Shown: positions 34,311 through 45,039 of the stretch, one piece after another
How the letters are laid out: each line of letters begins with the position of its first letter
Numbering within the stretch: position 1 is the first letter of the stretch
NCBI GenBank assembly: GCA_036365145.1
Contig: JAEOAD010000603.1
Coordinates: forward strand, 372,001 to 436,000
Direction of reading: 5' to 3'
From: Orientallactaga sibirica
Taxonomy: Eukaryota > Chordata > Mammalia > Rodentia > Dipodidae
Length of the DNA: 64,000 bases
Program-made: the position numbers and the translations under genes
Notes under the pieces: model-generated
Database searches by the model: none
The model's input: only the letters and a program-made list of their open reading frames with translations
What the model was told of the DNA's origin: nothing

Positions 34311-36424
34311 ATTTCAGTTCTCCTCCTCCAATGAAAGATGTTTTAGAGCAGAACTGCATCTACCTGTTGTGCATTAAGCGACTAAATAATTAAAAGCTAT
34401 ATAGAATCTAGGTCTCCCTCTCATGCTTTCTACTGAAACCTGTTCTAAATCACATTGTCTGCATTTTAAATTCAGAATTTTATCATTTTGCAACAATTGT
34501 ATGTGGGATTAATAGTTCATTTTATTGTTTTCCATTATGGAACTCTCATAAGCTATAAAACCATAGCTTATGGCCAGTATCTTTGTCTCCTTATATCCTT
34601 TTCAGTTTAATATGGTATTATATATCATATAACAAATATATTCAAAGCTGAATCAAATGAAATGATTTTCAACCCAGGATTTATGTAACTTTAATTTTTA
34701 GAATGGAAGCAAACTCTGTAATACAGCTATTATATCAAATATCTTTATAATGAACACCTTTCTCAAATCTTGCATCTATTTATAGAAAAATGGAACTAGA
34801 TCATTTTCTATGATGACTTTTCATTTTTAATTTACCACAAGTTTCATTGTATATTCTTGCTCATGCAACCATTCAATGAAGGAAGGAACTTCACTTGAGG
34901 GAAAGAGGGGATAAATTAAGCCAGGAAGGTAGTTGAAGTGCATTTATGGACTTTTTTATTTTAGGTTCCTTGTCCAGGAATCAAGTAAATGAACACTTTT
35001 AAAGAATTGATAAGCATTGATACCAACTGCTACTGCAAAAGCTCTTTGATTGCAGTAATTAACTTTGTAGTCATGAAAGAGAATCCTTGATCTCCCTTCA
35101 TTACTCAACACAAATGTGCTAAAGAGAATTAACATGAAAGTAGCCTGTGAACAGCCATAATGTATGAGCAAGGGAAGATTCCAGTTATTTCCCCTTCAGT
35201 CTACAGAAGACCCATTATTGTGTGGTTGATCACACTGTAAGCACTGTCTTGGGATTAGCAATTTCCCTCATGAAAACAGCAGCATCTGAAAAATGTCCTT
35301 TTATATAGCCAAATAAAACTTTGACTTCTTAAAAAAAAAAAAAAACAACGTTTTAAAATAAATTCCATTAATCTGTCATTTTTTCTTATATTTTTTCCCT
35401 GACAAGGAAAGTGAAAATAAGGTTCATTTTTATTTCTCCTTGTGATGTTTAAGGATGATTTTATATTTAATTTCTGTGTAAGTTTTTGGTGTAGTTGTTT
35501 TCTGGGATAATTCCCATTCTTAGTCTTATTTTTAAAATTGTGCATTTAGGTAACTGAAATAAATATACTGTCAATCAAAATTGAATCAACTTCACTCCAT
35601 ATATACGGCTTGTGGAGAAATGAAGTTTATATATGTAGCTCTTGTGGTAAATTGTCTTCCACATCTGAGTAATGCTGTAAAACTGGAATTCATAGTGCAG
35701 GAGAGATTCATGAACCTCTCTCAGAATCCCCTATATGAGACAGTGTGATTGTCCTAAAAAGGTGATTATCGTTTATTCCTGATATAAGGATTTGAAAAAG
35801 GGAATTTATGACTTGTCATGCTTTTCAGCTCAAAACTTACTATGGCTAACAGACTAAGTATTTGCTTTTGGGTACACGAGGTCTAGCATAGTATTCTGTA
35901 AAAATTATATGTTCAGTAAATATTTGTTACAATGAAACAAAACTTTTTCCAACAAAGTTTTCCAACAAAGTTTAGCTCACTAGCAGACCTCCTTCTGTCT
36001 AAGATAATTTTTCTGTTACATATGCCGGTCAACTATAATGTAATTTAGGGTCATTCTTAGTTGTAGTGAGAGATTTGTGGAATTCCAAATGCAGTTGCAT
36101 GTTGGCCTCCAGGAACTCTGCTTTAACTTTGGTTTCTGGTAGTGGACTCTAATGTGTTCATTATGGTCATACCCCTGTTTCCCATACATTTCATTTATAA
36201 GATGGGCAATTTTTTTTTCCTGGCATTGATAAACTTTGTGGCCAAGATTCTGCTTTTTATCTTTCAATTACTTGGTTTCATGGAGTTCTTCTTAAGGATA
36301 GCCTACATGTCTGTGTTTCTTCAGTTTTCAGATGGACTGCTTTACTTTAAAGTTATGTGCTTATTTCCTGCTGTGTTTATATGGTAGAAGGGGGTAGAGG
36401 TCAACAAAGATCAGTAAGAAGTAC
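34311..36424. other. 2.1-kb interval nearly free of repeats
   Basis: A run of A residues at 35331-35345 and a short MIR/L2-like end ('gttcagtaaatatttgttac', about 35905-35925) are the only items noticed. The reading frames are short. Confidence 0.45.
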
Positions 36425-36620
36425 ATGGGCTTCAAACTCATCTGTGTCCTAAGGAAGGCTCTGCTATGCAGTAACTTCATGCAATGTCCACCTTCTGAAA
36501 AATTGTTTCTTCATTTAAAGATACTTGCTACACTATTCACCTCAAAAGGAATTAAATGAGAACATGTAAAGTTCATGGCACAGAGCTTTGCACACAGCAA
36601 ACCTTCAATATAGTTGTTTG
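36425..36620 (+). repeat. MIR SINE
   Basis: 'gggcttcaaactcatctgtg', 'aattgtttcttcatttaaag', 'ggaattaaatgagaacatgt' and 'catggcacagagctttgcac' follow the MIR order. Confidence 0.6.
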
Positions 36621-37236
36621 CCCTCAGTTACCTTTAATCTAAATCCACCTTCTCAAATATCCATCACTTAATAATAGACTATCATTTCTGAGCATAGATG
36701 CCCATCTGCCCTGACTTGTTCTATTACCAACTTCTAAAATGCCTTCATTTTCTGCCATTTTATGATGGATCTGTCCAGTCTCCAGGTGCTGAACTAATGG
36801 GCTACTCTCTTCCATGGCAAAATATGTGAATGAAGCATCTGACACCTACTTTTTGGTTCTTTCTTTTGAATTTATTCCCTTTATGATGCAATAATATTTT
36901 AGGAAAACACATTGGAATTTTGGTATGCTAACACTCTTCACATTTTACTTCAAAAATGTTATTATGCACTGTTAAAAGCACCAAAATTTCCTTGAAGAAA
37001 ACAATAGCCAAAAGTTCTTAATAAATGAGGTCAACTATGAACAAGAAGACACATAAAGAAATAATATTATGTCATACATTAAGTTCTATGAAGGAAAATA
37101 AACTGTGATGATGTGATGAGATAAAGAGATGGAAAATATATGTTTGTGTGCCTTTAAGCAGAAACCTGAATGATATGAAGACATCAACCATTGCTGAGTC
37201 TAGTGTAAGAAGTAAACAGAAAAAACAAACAATATA
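36621..37236. other. Intergenic DNA, nothing recognised
   Basis: No repeat or coding signal. Confidence 0.35.
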
Positions 37237-37294
37237 TTTTTTTGAGTTAGAATCTTGTTCTAGCCAAGGCTGACCTGGAATTCATGATGCAGTC
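37237..37294 (-). repeat. B1 fragment
   Basis: 'gccaaggctgacctggaatt' and 'catgatgcagtctcatt' are the tail-proximal part of a reversed B1; the head is missing. Confidence 0.65.
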
Positions 37295-37861
37295 TCATTA
37301 GAAATACAAGTGATTTCTGACAGCAAAAAAAGAGAAAAGAAAACCACTTCGGTTGCACTTTTGTTGTCTATAGGGCATTGAATAGTTCTGTCTCAAGTCA
37401 GACACTTTATTTTAGTATGCCTTTCCTGTATACCCTATTTCTTAAATTATCTTTGGAACTAGATTTAGAATATTTCTACTTGTTTCATTGACGATTTAAT
37501 GAAGTCTTTATCATGTACCCTATATTCATGGTTTTTGATTTTTAAACATTATATATGTTGACATGGTATGAAAGTTCATTTTGGATGCTGTGTGGAGAAT
37601 GAAATGTATTTGGGTTTGTGGGAAAGAGAAGTAGGAGGAAGTCAGGTGATGAAGGTGGTGCAGTGATGTAGAGAGGAGGATGGTCACATTTGTCCAGGGA
37701 GGTTGTGATGATAGTGATAGTAAGACTTGATTGTGTTTTACATTTGGAGGTCAAAATCAAATTTGCTGATGAATGGCTGTGTACTATCACAGAGAAAAGT
37801 AGGAATTTTGCTTGGGGATCTGGGAAATTATGGTAGGAGAAGAAAATTAAGAGAATTGTGT
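37295..37861. other. Intergenic DNA, nothing recognised
   Basis: G-rich on the plus strand between about 37570 and 37750. An 82-codon minus-strand frame there is probably chance. Confidence 0.35.
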
Positions 37862-37873
37862 TGGATATGTTAA

Positions 37874-38077
37874 ATTTATTTATTTATTTGAGACAGGGGG
37901 AGAGAGAGAGGGAGGGAGGGAGATAATGGTTGTGCCAGGGCCTCTAGCCACTGCAAATGAACTCCAGATGCATGCGCCACCAAGTGCATCTGGCTTATGT
38001 GGGACCAGGAGAACCTAAACTGTATCTTTAGGCTTTGCAGGCAAACACTTTAACTGCTAAGCCATCTCTCCAGCCCC
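37874..38077 (-). mobile_element. DIP-type SINE, short variant
   Basis: Flanked by TGGATATGTTAA at 37862-37873 and 38078-38089. Tail 'tttatttatttatttgagac', 'gcctctagccactgcaaatg', 'aactccagatgcatgcgcca', head 'taagccatctctccagccc'. Confidence 0.92.
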
Positions 38078-38089
38078 TGGATATGTTAA

Positions 38090-38460
38090 TTTTAGATTAT
38101 ATAATTTATACTTATTTAAAAATTTTCCTGTAGTATATATCAGCATTTTTGTAATAATCAGGAACATTATAGTTTATCAAATGTTTACAATTATATACTT
38201 TCTGTCTCTCTATATATGTAGATGTATATACATGTAGATGTGCATACATGTGTACATTATTAATCTTTGGTTTATATGTGTAAATATAGGATATTAGTAT
38301 AATTTTTTATGCAATTGATTAACATACTTCCATTCTTCTTAAGAATAAAGTTCCAGTCTAAGAATTAGGCTAAATTATCTCACCATCTTTAAATATTATT
38401 AATTTAAAAAATATTTTACTATGTAATGTTATAACTTATTCAATGGATGAATAAGCACTT
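38090..38460. other. AT-rich spacer with TATA/TGTA-type simple sequence
   Basis: Low-complexity alternating sequence at about 38205-38290 ('tatatatgtagatgtatata'). Confidence 0.45.
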
Positions 38461-38467
38461 TAAGAAA

Positions 38468-38716
38468 ATATTATTCCCTTGATGAGTAAGAAGTGGCCTT
38501 CTTTGTCTTTTTTGATTACTTTTTGTTTGAAGTCTATTTTATCAGATATTAGTATAGCAACACCTGCTTGTTTCTTATTTCCATTTGTTTGGAATATCAT
38601 TTTCCATCCTTTCACCCTGAGAAGGTGTCTATCTTTAGTAGTGAGGTGGGTTTCTTGAAGATAGCAAATCAATAGGTCTATTTTTCTGATCCACTGTGTT
38701 AACTTGTGTCTTTTGC
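38468..38716 (-). mobile_element. Inverted LINE-1 segment: ORF2 endonuclease region
   Basis: The reverse complement matches the endonuclease part of the large LINE-1 (46180-46690 without its SINE). On the minus strand it translates to pieces such as QETHLTTKDRHLL, KGWKMIFQTNGNKKQAG, VAILISDKIDFKQKV and KKDKEGHFLLIKG. It directly adjoins LINE-1 3' sequence in the opposite direction, the hallmark of twin priming. Confidence 0.88.
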
Positions 38717-38718
38717 TG

Positions 38719-40360
38719 CTCAATTCATAATAGCTAAGAAATGGAATGAGCCCAGGTGCCCATAATTGGATGAATGGATAACAAAGTTGTATTACACTTA
38801 CACAATGAATTCCACTCAGCAGAAAGAAAAAAATCATACAGTGAAATTTGTAGAAAAATGAACAGACTTGGAACTGATTATACTCAGCATACTCACACAA
38901 TGACAGAAAGACAAATGCCACATGGTCTCACTTACCTGCAGCTCCTAACTTGCATCAGCTTGAGTTGCTGACCTACCTGATAGGCAACTCATGGCCCAGA
39001 CATTAGGGATGGAAGGTTTTGGGGGGGAGAGGAAGGGAAGGGTGGGGGGAAAACAGAATACTAAACCCAAAATGAACTGGTGGATTAGAAACCTTTATCC
39101 TCGGAAATAGCCTAAAAGATATAACCCTCAAAAGGATTAAGGGGTGAGCACCTGAAAAGTAGAACACTGATGAGGGTATGATGAAGCCTAAGCTGAAAAG
39201 AAAAAAAAAATCTGTCTCTGACCTGTAACTCCCAGTACCAGAGATTGGTGATAACCCACATTGAGCTATTGATTGGAGAGACCTAAAAATTCCCCAAATC
39301 AAGACAGCTTTCTGTCAAAGCATTTGATTACCAGGCTGAAGCAAAAGCTAAGACCCTATTGCTAAAGACACCATATGCTGTTGACACAGAGCAGGGAGAG
39401 ACCTGGCTGGAATTCAGAAGAAAGCCAGTCCCCAGACAGTTAGCCTGCTTAGTGCTGGAAAGCACTACATGAGCTACTGGGGGGTGGGGGGAATGGCCAA
39501 TAACAGTCTGAGCAACAGAGATCTAAGCTACTTAGAAGCAAACACTCTGACATGACATTCACAGCAGTGCAATAGTGGCACACAGCCTCAGTGGTAGCCA
39601 ATAGCTTTCTGATTGGTAAAGAACTCTGCTGAGTATAAAGGAACCTATATCTGGACCTGGGGACTAAATCAGAATCCTATGGAGACAAGAATTATGTTCT
39701 CCAGTGTCAAGCTCTCACTAGTCTTTCGCTAAAAGAGGGGTTACATACAACAAATTCTCCCTAAATTAATAATGCTTATCCCATTTATACTATGCTGATT
39801 TCACTCTCCATTGGAGAATCTGTTCTTCTTTCACAGAAGATAACAAGACTGGAGGAGATAAACTACACCTCATACTTCAGCCAAGCCACAGCCGAATCCA
39901 CAGAGGTATTGGGGAGAAAAGCAAGGGTGATGCTTCCATGCTGTTCCTGACAATCATTGCCAGGGTGAAGGAGACAGACTCTGAGGATACTCAACACCTA
40001 CCAAAGCAGAGATCCAGAGCCTCCTGAGAGATTATCACTGAAGTAGACTTAAAACCCATCTACCATGACTCTGGAAATTTTGTGGAAGAGGGGGCAGAAT
40101 GATTGTAAGAGCCACAGGTTGAGACATCATGCCCAGAGGCATTGCCTCCCCCGCCCAAAAAAAAAAAAAAACCTGACTGCTTTTCCCATAACACATAAAC
40201 ACATATTCCTCAACACCATGGGGGAATACTTATAACCTGACTGAGGAGGGTCCCCAAAGGAATGGGGGCAGGGAAGAGGAAAAAACGGGGAACTAGTAAA
40301 TTATGTACCCATATAAAATATGATGTTAATAAAAAAAATAAAAATTTAAAAAAGGAAAAA
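38719..40360 (+). mobile_element. LINE-1 3' end: last part of ORF2 plus 3' UTR
   Basis: Begins 'tgctgctcaattcataatag', equivalent to about 52482 in the full LINE-1, and reads through the ORF2 C-terminus (ICRKMNRLGTDYTQ, up to about 38971). It continues into a 3' UTR parallel to 52739-54055: 'gatccagagcctcctgagag', 'tgtggaagagggggcagaat', 'gtaagagccacaggttgaga'. It ends in an A-rich tail. The central ORF2 is missing because the insertion is truncated and inverted. I could not settle the target duplication in the A-rich flank. Confidence 0.88.
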
Positions 40361-40391
40361 GAAAACACCAAATCCCTTTTAAAGTTTTTGA

Positions 40392-40626
40392 AAAATATTT
40401 TCATTTATTTGCAAGGAGAGAGAGAGAGAGACATAGGTAGAGAGAGAGCGAGAGAGAGAGAGAGAGAGAGAGAATGGGCATGCCAGGGCCTTTCTCCACT
40501 GGAAATGAACCCCAGATACATGTGCCACCTTTTGCATGTGGCTTTACATGGGTACTTGGGGAATCAAACTTGAGCCACCAGTCTTTGCAAGCAAGTGCCT
40601 TTAAGTGCTGAACCTTCTCTTGAGCC
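40392..40626 (-). mobile_element. DIP-type SINE, short variant
   Basis: An expanded GA run (40418-40474), 'catgccagggcctttctcca', 'gatacatgtgccaccttttg', then a degraded head 'aaccttctcttgagcc'. Confidence 0.82.
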
Positions 40627-40668
40627 TTCTTCTCCTCCTCCTCCTCCTCCTCCTCTTTCTCCTTCTTC
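40627..40668. repeat. (TCC/TTC)n tract
   Basis: CTCCTC/TTCTTC units between two DIP SINEs, at the tail side of the following element. Confidence 0.9.
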
Positions 40669-40912
40669 TTTGTTTGAGAGAGACAGTCAGACAGAGAGAG
40701 AGAGACAGAGAGGGAGAGAGAGATGGGTGAGCCAGTGGCCTCTCCACCACTGTGAATGAACTCCAGATAAGTTTGCCCCCTTGTGGTGCTTGTGCAACAT
40801 TGCATGCTGTGTCACTTTTTGCATCTGGCTAAACGTGGGACCTGGAGAATCGAATGGACATTCTTAGATTTGGTAGGCAGGCATCTTCACCACTAAGCCA
40901 TCTCTCCAGCCC
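40669..40912 (-). mobile_element. DIP-type SINE, long variant
   Basis: 'gtgaatgaactccagataag', the long-variant block 'ttgtgcaacattgcatgctg' and 'tgtcactttttgcatctggc', 'taaacgtgggacctggagaa', head 'taagccatctctccagccc'. Flanked by CTT/CCT repeats on both sides, which suggests insertion into (or duplication of) a pyrimidine tract. Confidence 0.88.
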
Positions 40913-41263
40913 TTTCTTCTTCTTCTTCTTCTTCTTCTTCTTCTTCTTCTTCTTCTTCTTCTTCTTCTTCTTCTTCTTCTTCTTCTTCTTCTTCTCTTCC
41001 TCTTCCTTCTCCTTCTCCCTCCTTCTCCCTCTCCTCTTCTCTCTTCCTCCTTCCTCTCCTCCTCCTCTTCCTCTCCTCCCTCTTCTCCCTCTCCTCCTCC
41101 TCCCTCCCTCCTCCTCCTCCCCTCCCCTCCCCCTCCTCCCCCCCTCCCCTCCCCTCTTCCCTCCTCCTCCTCCTCCTCCTCCTCTTCCACTCCTCCTCCT
41201 CCTCCCCCTCCTCCTGCCCCTCCTCCTCCTCCTCCTCCTCCTCCTCCTCCTTCTTCTTCTTCA
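40913..41263. repeat. 350-bp polypyrimidine (CTT)n/(CCT)n tract
   Basis: A nearly uninterrupted pyrimidine strand: pure CTT for about 80 bases, then mixed CTT/CCT/CCCT units, then CCT to 41250. The frames read as poly-Phe/Ser/Leu/Pro on one strand and poly-Glu/Arg/Gly on the other, and are artefacts. Such mirror-rich purine/pyrimidine DNA can in principle form a triplex. Confidence 0.97.
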
Positions 41264-41918
41264 GCATTTGATATTTAAAAACATTTCTGCCTTATTTCAT
41301 TTCATTCATATATGTCTTTTATGAGACAGTATCTTGAAATGTGAAAGCACAAAAGTCTTATAGGTAGATTTGTACCCACTGTACTTACAATATTTTAACT
41401 TCTCAGCTTGGCTTCAAGACTTTACCCTCCTCTTGAGTTTATCTTGACCTGCTTTTCCTGTCACCAACTTCTCTGGATTCACAGGTCTTCTTTCTGGTGC
41501 TTGGTGCTTTCTTGACTAGAGGACCATACTTCTTTTTTGAGATCAATTTTTCTTAATCCAATGTCAGTGTGCCCTCCTGAAACATCTAACTGTCCACTTT
41601 CTTTCTATTATCTATTTGTGTCTTAGGAACTTATTCTTTCTTCTGTTGCCTTTATTTCTTGCTTCTATTTATATAGTTTATTTTCATTTTATTTACTTCA
41701 GTGGTGAAGTGTCTTTGGCTCATTTTACCCCAGGATATAGTATAGTCTTTAAATATGGAAGATGGTGAATAATTGTTGAATGAGTTGCTGAATTGAGGAG
41801 CTAAAATTGATGTTGTCCTAAAATTCTTTATAAGCAAAAATATGAGGACTTAAAACCAATAGACTGATAATGTTTATTTTTTTAGAAAAAGGTAAATTTT
41901 TGTTCAAATTTCCTAATT

Positions 41919-41919
<1 letters not shown>
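41264..41919. other. Intergenic DNA, nothing recognised
   Basis: T-rich, possibly containing a diverged L2-like stretch near 41400-41640. Not called. Confidence 0.35.

Positions 41920-41971
<52 letters not shown>
41920..41971. repeat. (CT)n(GT)n compound microsatellite
   Basis: TC units to 41945, then GT units to 41971. It precedes a B4-like SINE in reverse orientation and may be that element's old tail. Confidence 0.95.
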
Positions 41972-41975
<4 letters not shown>

Positions 41976-42556
41976 GTGTGAAACTGTGTAGTGTGGTATG
42001 TGTATGATGTGTCTTCATGTCTGTGTGCTCAAGTGCATGGCATACATGAAGAGGCCAGAAGAGGATAGTGGATGTCCTCTTGTGGCTCATCTGTATACTT
42101 CCTTGAGATGAAGTCCCTCCCTCTACTCAGATCTGCTGCCTGAGAGCAGTCCTCAGCAATTCTCTGGTCTTTGTCTCTCTCACATCCCTCAGTCACTGGG
42201 GTTACAGAAGTGCATGGCCACACTGGTTATTTATTTATTTATCATTTATTTATTTAAGAGGGAGAGAGGAAGAGAGAGAGAGAGAAAGAAAATGGGCACA
42301 CCAGGGCCTCCAGCCACTATAAACAAACTCCAGACACATGCATCACCTTGTGCAACTGGCATTTATATGGGTACTGAGGAATCGAATCTTGGTCCTTTGG
42401 CTTTGTTGGCAAGTGCCTTAACCACCAAGTTATCTCTCCAGTGCCCACACTCTGTATATGGGTTCTGGAAGCTGAACTTGGCAGTCTCCTGTCAGAGAGA
42501 CTCTCATGCTTAAGCAGCAAGCTCTCTTAAATGCTGAGCCATCTTCTTAGCTCTAA
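41972..42556 (-). repeat. B4/RSINE-like SINE split by a DIP
   Basis: The left part has 'gaagaggccagaagaggata', 'gtggatgtcctcttgtggct' and 'ctggggttacagaagtgcat'. The right part (42443-42556) has 'tatgggttctggaagctgaa', 'cttggcagtctcctgtcaga' and the reversed head 'aaatgctgagccatcttctt'. The DIP at 42229-42442 lies between them. Confidence 0.65.
42229..42442 (-). mobile_element. DIP-type SINE, short variant, nested in a B4-like SINE
   Basis: Tail 'tttatttatttatcatttat', GA run, 'ccagggcctccagccactat', head 'accaagttatctctccagt'. The flanks share 'gccacact'/'gcccacact'. Confidence 0.85.
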
Positions 42557-42872
42557 TTTCTTTTAAAAAATCATTTATTTAGTTAGTTGTGTATGTGTGC
42601 GTATGCACACAATGTTCATCTAGAGGATAGAGGACAACATTTAGGTCTGTTCTTGCCTTCTGCCTCATTTGTGAGGCAGAGACTTTCATTGTTCACACTC
42701 TGTTCATAAGTTTCAGAGAAATTCTGTCTCTGCCTCCCTTCTTGCCATAGGCACTGTGGGATTACAGCAGACATCCATAGCCTCTAGTTTTTTCCTGGGG
42801 TTTTGGAATCAGAACTCATGTACTTGGTGTTGTGGGGCAAGAGCTTAATCCACTTAGCCTGTTTTCAGCTCC
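42557..42872 (-). repeat. B3/B4-like SINE, diverged
   Basis: 'gttgtgtatgtgtgcgtatg', 'agaggatagaggacaacatt', 'tgtgggattacagcagacat', 'ttttggaatcagaactcatg', 'gagcttaatccacttagcct' follow reversed B3/B4. Confidence 0.6.
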
Positions 42873-43489
42873 AAATTTCCTAATTTTTATTATAATGTTC
42901 AGCCCATCAAGACACTTGAATATGGATGAATTCTTACTACTAATATTTTTTATCACAAATTCTCTCAATTTTGAAAGCTAGGTTTGTAATTAATTACTAA
43001 CTCTTCTTGCCCAGTACCTTTTTTTTTTTCAAATCCTATAAGACTACATGCAACAGAAACTTTTTCTCTAAATAAGTATAAAATATTAATGTTATTATGC
43101 TATCCTAGCAGAACTGTTATGCTCCAAACTTTCAAAGTTAAAGTATGCAAACATCTATTTTCTTGAATGAGGAAAAGAATTTATTTATTTCATTTTCCAT
43201 TGTAAATTTATCCTTAGGGTCAGCATGGGTGATTTTTTTTGCTGTATTTCATTAAATTATTTAATAGGATAATAACATTTATATGAAAATGTAACTAATT
43301 TAGAGTAAATAAATTGTCCATTTATTAATCACTATCACTTTTACCTTCATAAAGTTAATAGTTTGTGGTAGTTTTCTACATTTTGCAAATAAAATATACT
43401 CTGTCATTGTGAAGGTATTATGGGTAATTCATAATTATTTCCTAAGGATTCATGATTATGAGATATATATTAGAGCCTCAGAAAGTAAA
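42873..43489. other. AT-rich DNA, nothing recognised
   Basis: No repeat or coding signal. Confidence 0.35.
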
Positions 43490-43504
43490 ACTTTTAATAT
43501 TTTT

Positions 43505-43738
43505 TAAATTTTATTTTATTTTTGAGAGACAGAGAAAGAGAGAGGGAGCCAATGGGTGTGCCAGGACCTTCAGCCTGCTGTGAATGAACTCCAGATGCAT
43601 GTGCCCCCTTTTAGTGGGTATATGACATTGCACCCTTGTGCCATTGCTCATCTGTCTACATGGGACCTAGAGGTTTGAACATGAGTTCTTAGGCTTTACA
43701 AGCAAGTGTCCTAACTGCTAAGCCATCACTCCAGCCTT
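43505..43738 (-). mobile_element. DIP-type SINE, long variant
   Basis: Flanks ACTTTTAATATTTTT (43490-43504) and ACTTTTAGTATTTTT (43739-43753), a 15-bp duplication with one mismatch. Contains 'atatgacattgcacccttgt' of the long block and head 'taagccatcactccagcc'. Confidence 0.9.
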
Positions 43739-43959
43739 ACTTTTAGTATTTTTGTAGTGACTATCTATCTGCAAAAGTAATTCTTCATCTTTTGTTTTCT
43801 CACCTTCATTTTCTTCAAATATTTTTATTTTGTACAGACTGAGGTTCATAATACTTTTTCTCTATACACATTGTATAAGACCTTTTAGGGTTTTTTTTGT
43901 TTGTTTGTTTCTACCTTTAATTTTGAAGGTTCATATGCCAACTCAACTTTTCCTTTTTA

Positions 43960-44126
43960 AAAAATATATTTTATTTACTTATTTGAAAGAGAGAGAAAGA
44001 TAAAGAGAGAATGGGTGCACCAGGGCCTCTAGCCCCTGAAAATGAACTCTAGGTGCTTGTGCCACCTTGTGAATCTGGTTTTAAGTGGGTACTGGTGAAT
44101 TGAACCTGGGTCCTTTGGTTTTGCCA
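43960..44126 (-). mobile_element. DIP-type SINE, head replaced by a purine tract
   Basis: 'attttatttacttatttgaa', 'caccagggcctctagcccct', 'cttgtgccaccttgtgaatc', 'gggtcctttggttttgcc'. The expected head stretch (reverse of 'ggctggagagatggctta') is missing; a GGA/GAA tract begins exactly there. Confidence 0.82.
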
Positions 44127-44255
44127 AGGGAGAAGGAGGAAGAAGGATAATAAAAGAGGAAGAGAAGAAAAAGAGGAGAAGGAAGAGGAAGAAGAGGGAG
44201 GAGAAGGGAGAAGGAAGTGGAGGAGGAGAAGGAGACAAGAAGGAGTACACAGAAT
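44127..44255. repeat. Purine-rich (GGA/GAA)n tract
   Basis: About 130 bases almost wholly A+G on the plus strand, directly following the truncated DIP. Confidence 0.92.
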
Positions 44256-44468
44256 GATAGCAAAGAGGAAAAAAAGAATCTTGTCTTATCAAGAACATCA
44301 GGGCTTGTTCTTTGGTTCTTCAACTTAAGACACTGTGTCTCCACAGATGTTTTAACTTCCAATTGGAAACTGAACTCTATAAACTCCTCTGTCTGAAGTC
44401 ATACAACAGCAGTAACAAAGCCAAATGGATTTAGTATTTTCTTAAAGTCTTATTGAAGAAATCTTTTG

Positions 44469-45030
44469 GTAGGCCAGACCCATTTCTGGGTAGACCAGAC
44501 CCATTTCCAAGATACTCCCAACTCCTGGGTCTAAGTTCCTTGCTCAGACACTGTGTGGGCAAGTGCTGCAGTCTGGAATGAGTAGGCCAGACCCATTTAT
44601 GGATTCCTCCTACCTCGCGGGCATGCCGGGCCTGAGTTCCTTGTGTGGACAGTGTGTGGGTGGATGCCAGCAGTCTGGAGTGAGTAGACCAGACCCATTT
44701 CTGGGCTTCCCCACCTCCTGGGTCTGAGTTGCTTGCCCTGGTCTGTATGCTGAAGGTCTCTGCATGAAGTAGGCCAGATCCCTGGTCCTTGCTCCTCCCA
44801 GTCCCTGGGACCCAATAGGTCACATTGTGCCCTGCTTGGAGAGGCCCAGTCCCTGTGTGAGCTGTGGAATCAGACCTTTTGCTCTGGTATCCTGACTGGC
44901 TACTATGTACCACCATCCCTGTTCACCTGAGTCAGACGATGAATGGGCCAAAGGACAAAAACTTGCTTCCTCCTCAATAAAATAAAGAGTCCTCATAAAA
45001 TGCGTAGGCAAAAAAAAAAAAAAAGTCAAC
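44469..45030 (+). promoter_or_regulatory. LINE-1 5' UTR with tandem monomer-like repeats
   Basis: The motif 'ggccagacccatttctggg' recurs at 44472, 44493, 44585, 44687 and 44772 ('ggccagatccctgg'). The four from 44493 on are spaced about 92, 102 and 85 bases. Shared words between copies include 'tgggtctgagtt', 'cttgctcagacactgtgtggg' and 'gcagtctggaatgagtag'. The first copy is partial (only about 20 bases before the next). Tandem promoter monomers are known in mouse L1, where they are about 200 bp. The function here is inferred from position. An A run at 45010-45024 lies near the end. Confidence 0.7.
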
Positions 45031-45039
45031 AAAAGCCAG

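Noticed and set aside
36016..36387. Overlapping 81-83-codon frames on both strands
   Set aside because: Hydrophobic, low-complexity frames without family resemblance, in AT-rich unique DNA.
38460..38921. 153-codon minus-strand frame as an intact protein
   Set aside because: It fuses antisense LINE-1 3' sequence to an inverted endonuclease piece; it is a product of the inversion joint.
40854..41324. Long frames encoding poly-Phe/Leu/Pro or poly-Glu/Arg
   Set aside because: They are translations of a CTT/CCT microsatellite, where stop codons cannot occur.
44472..44800. CRISPR-like direct repeats
   Set aside because: The repeats are imperfect, spacers are related to each other, and they lie at the start of a LINE-1 in mammalian DNA.
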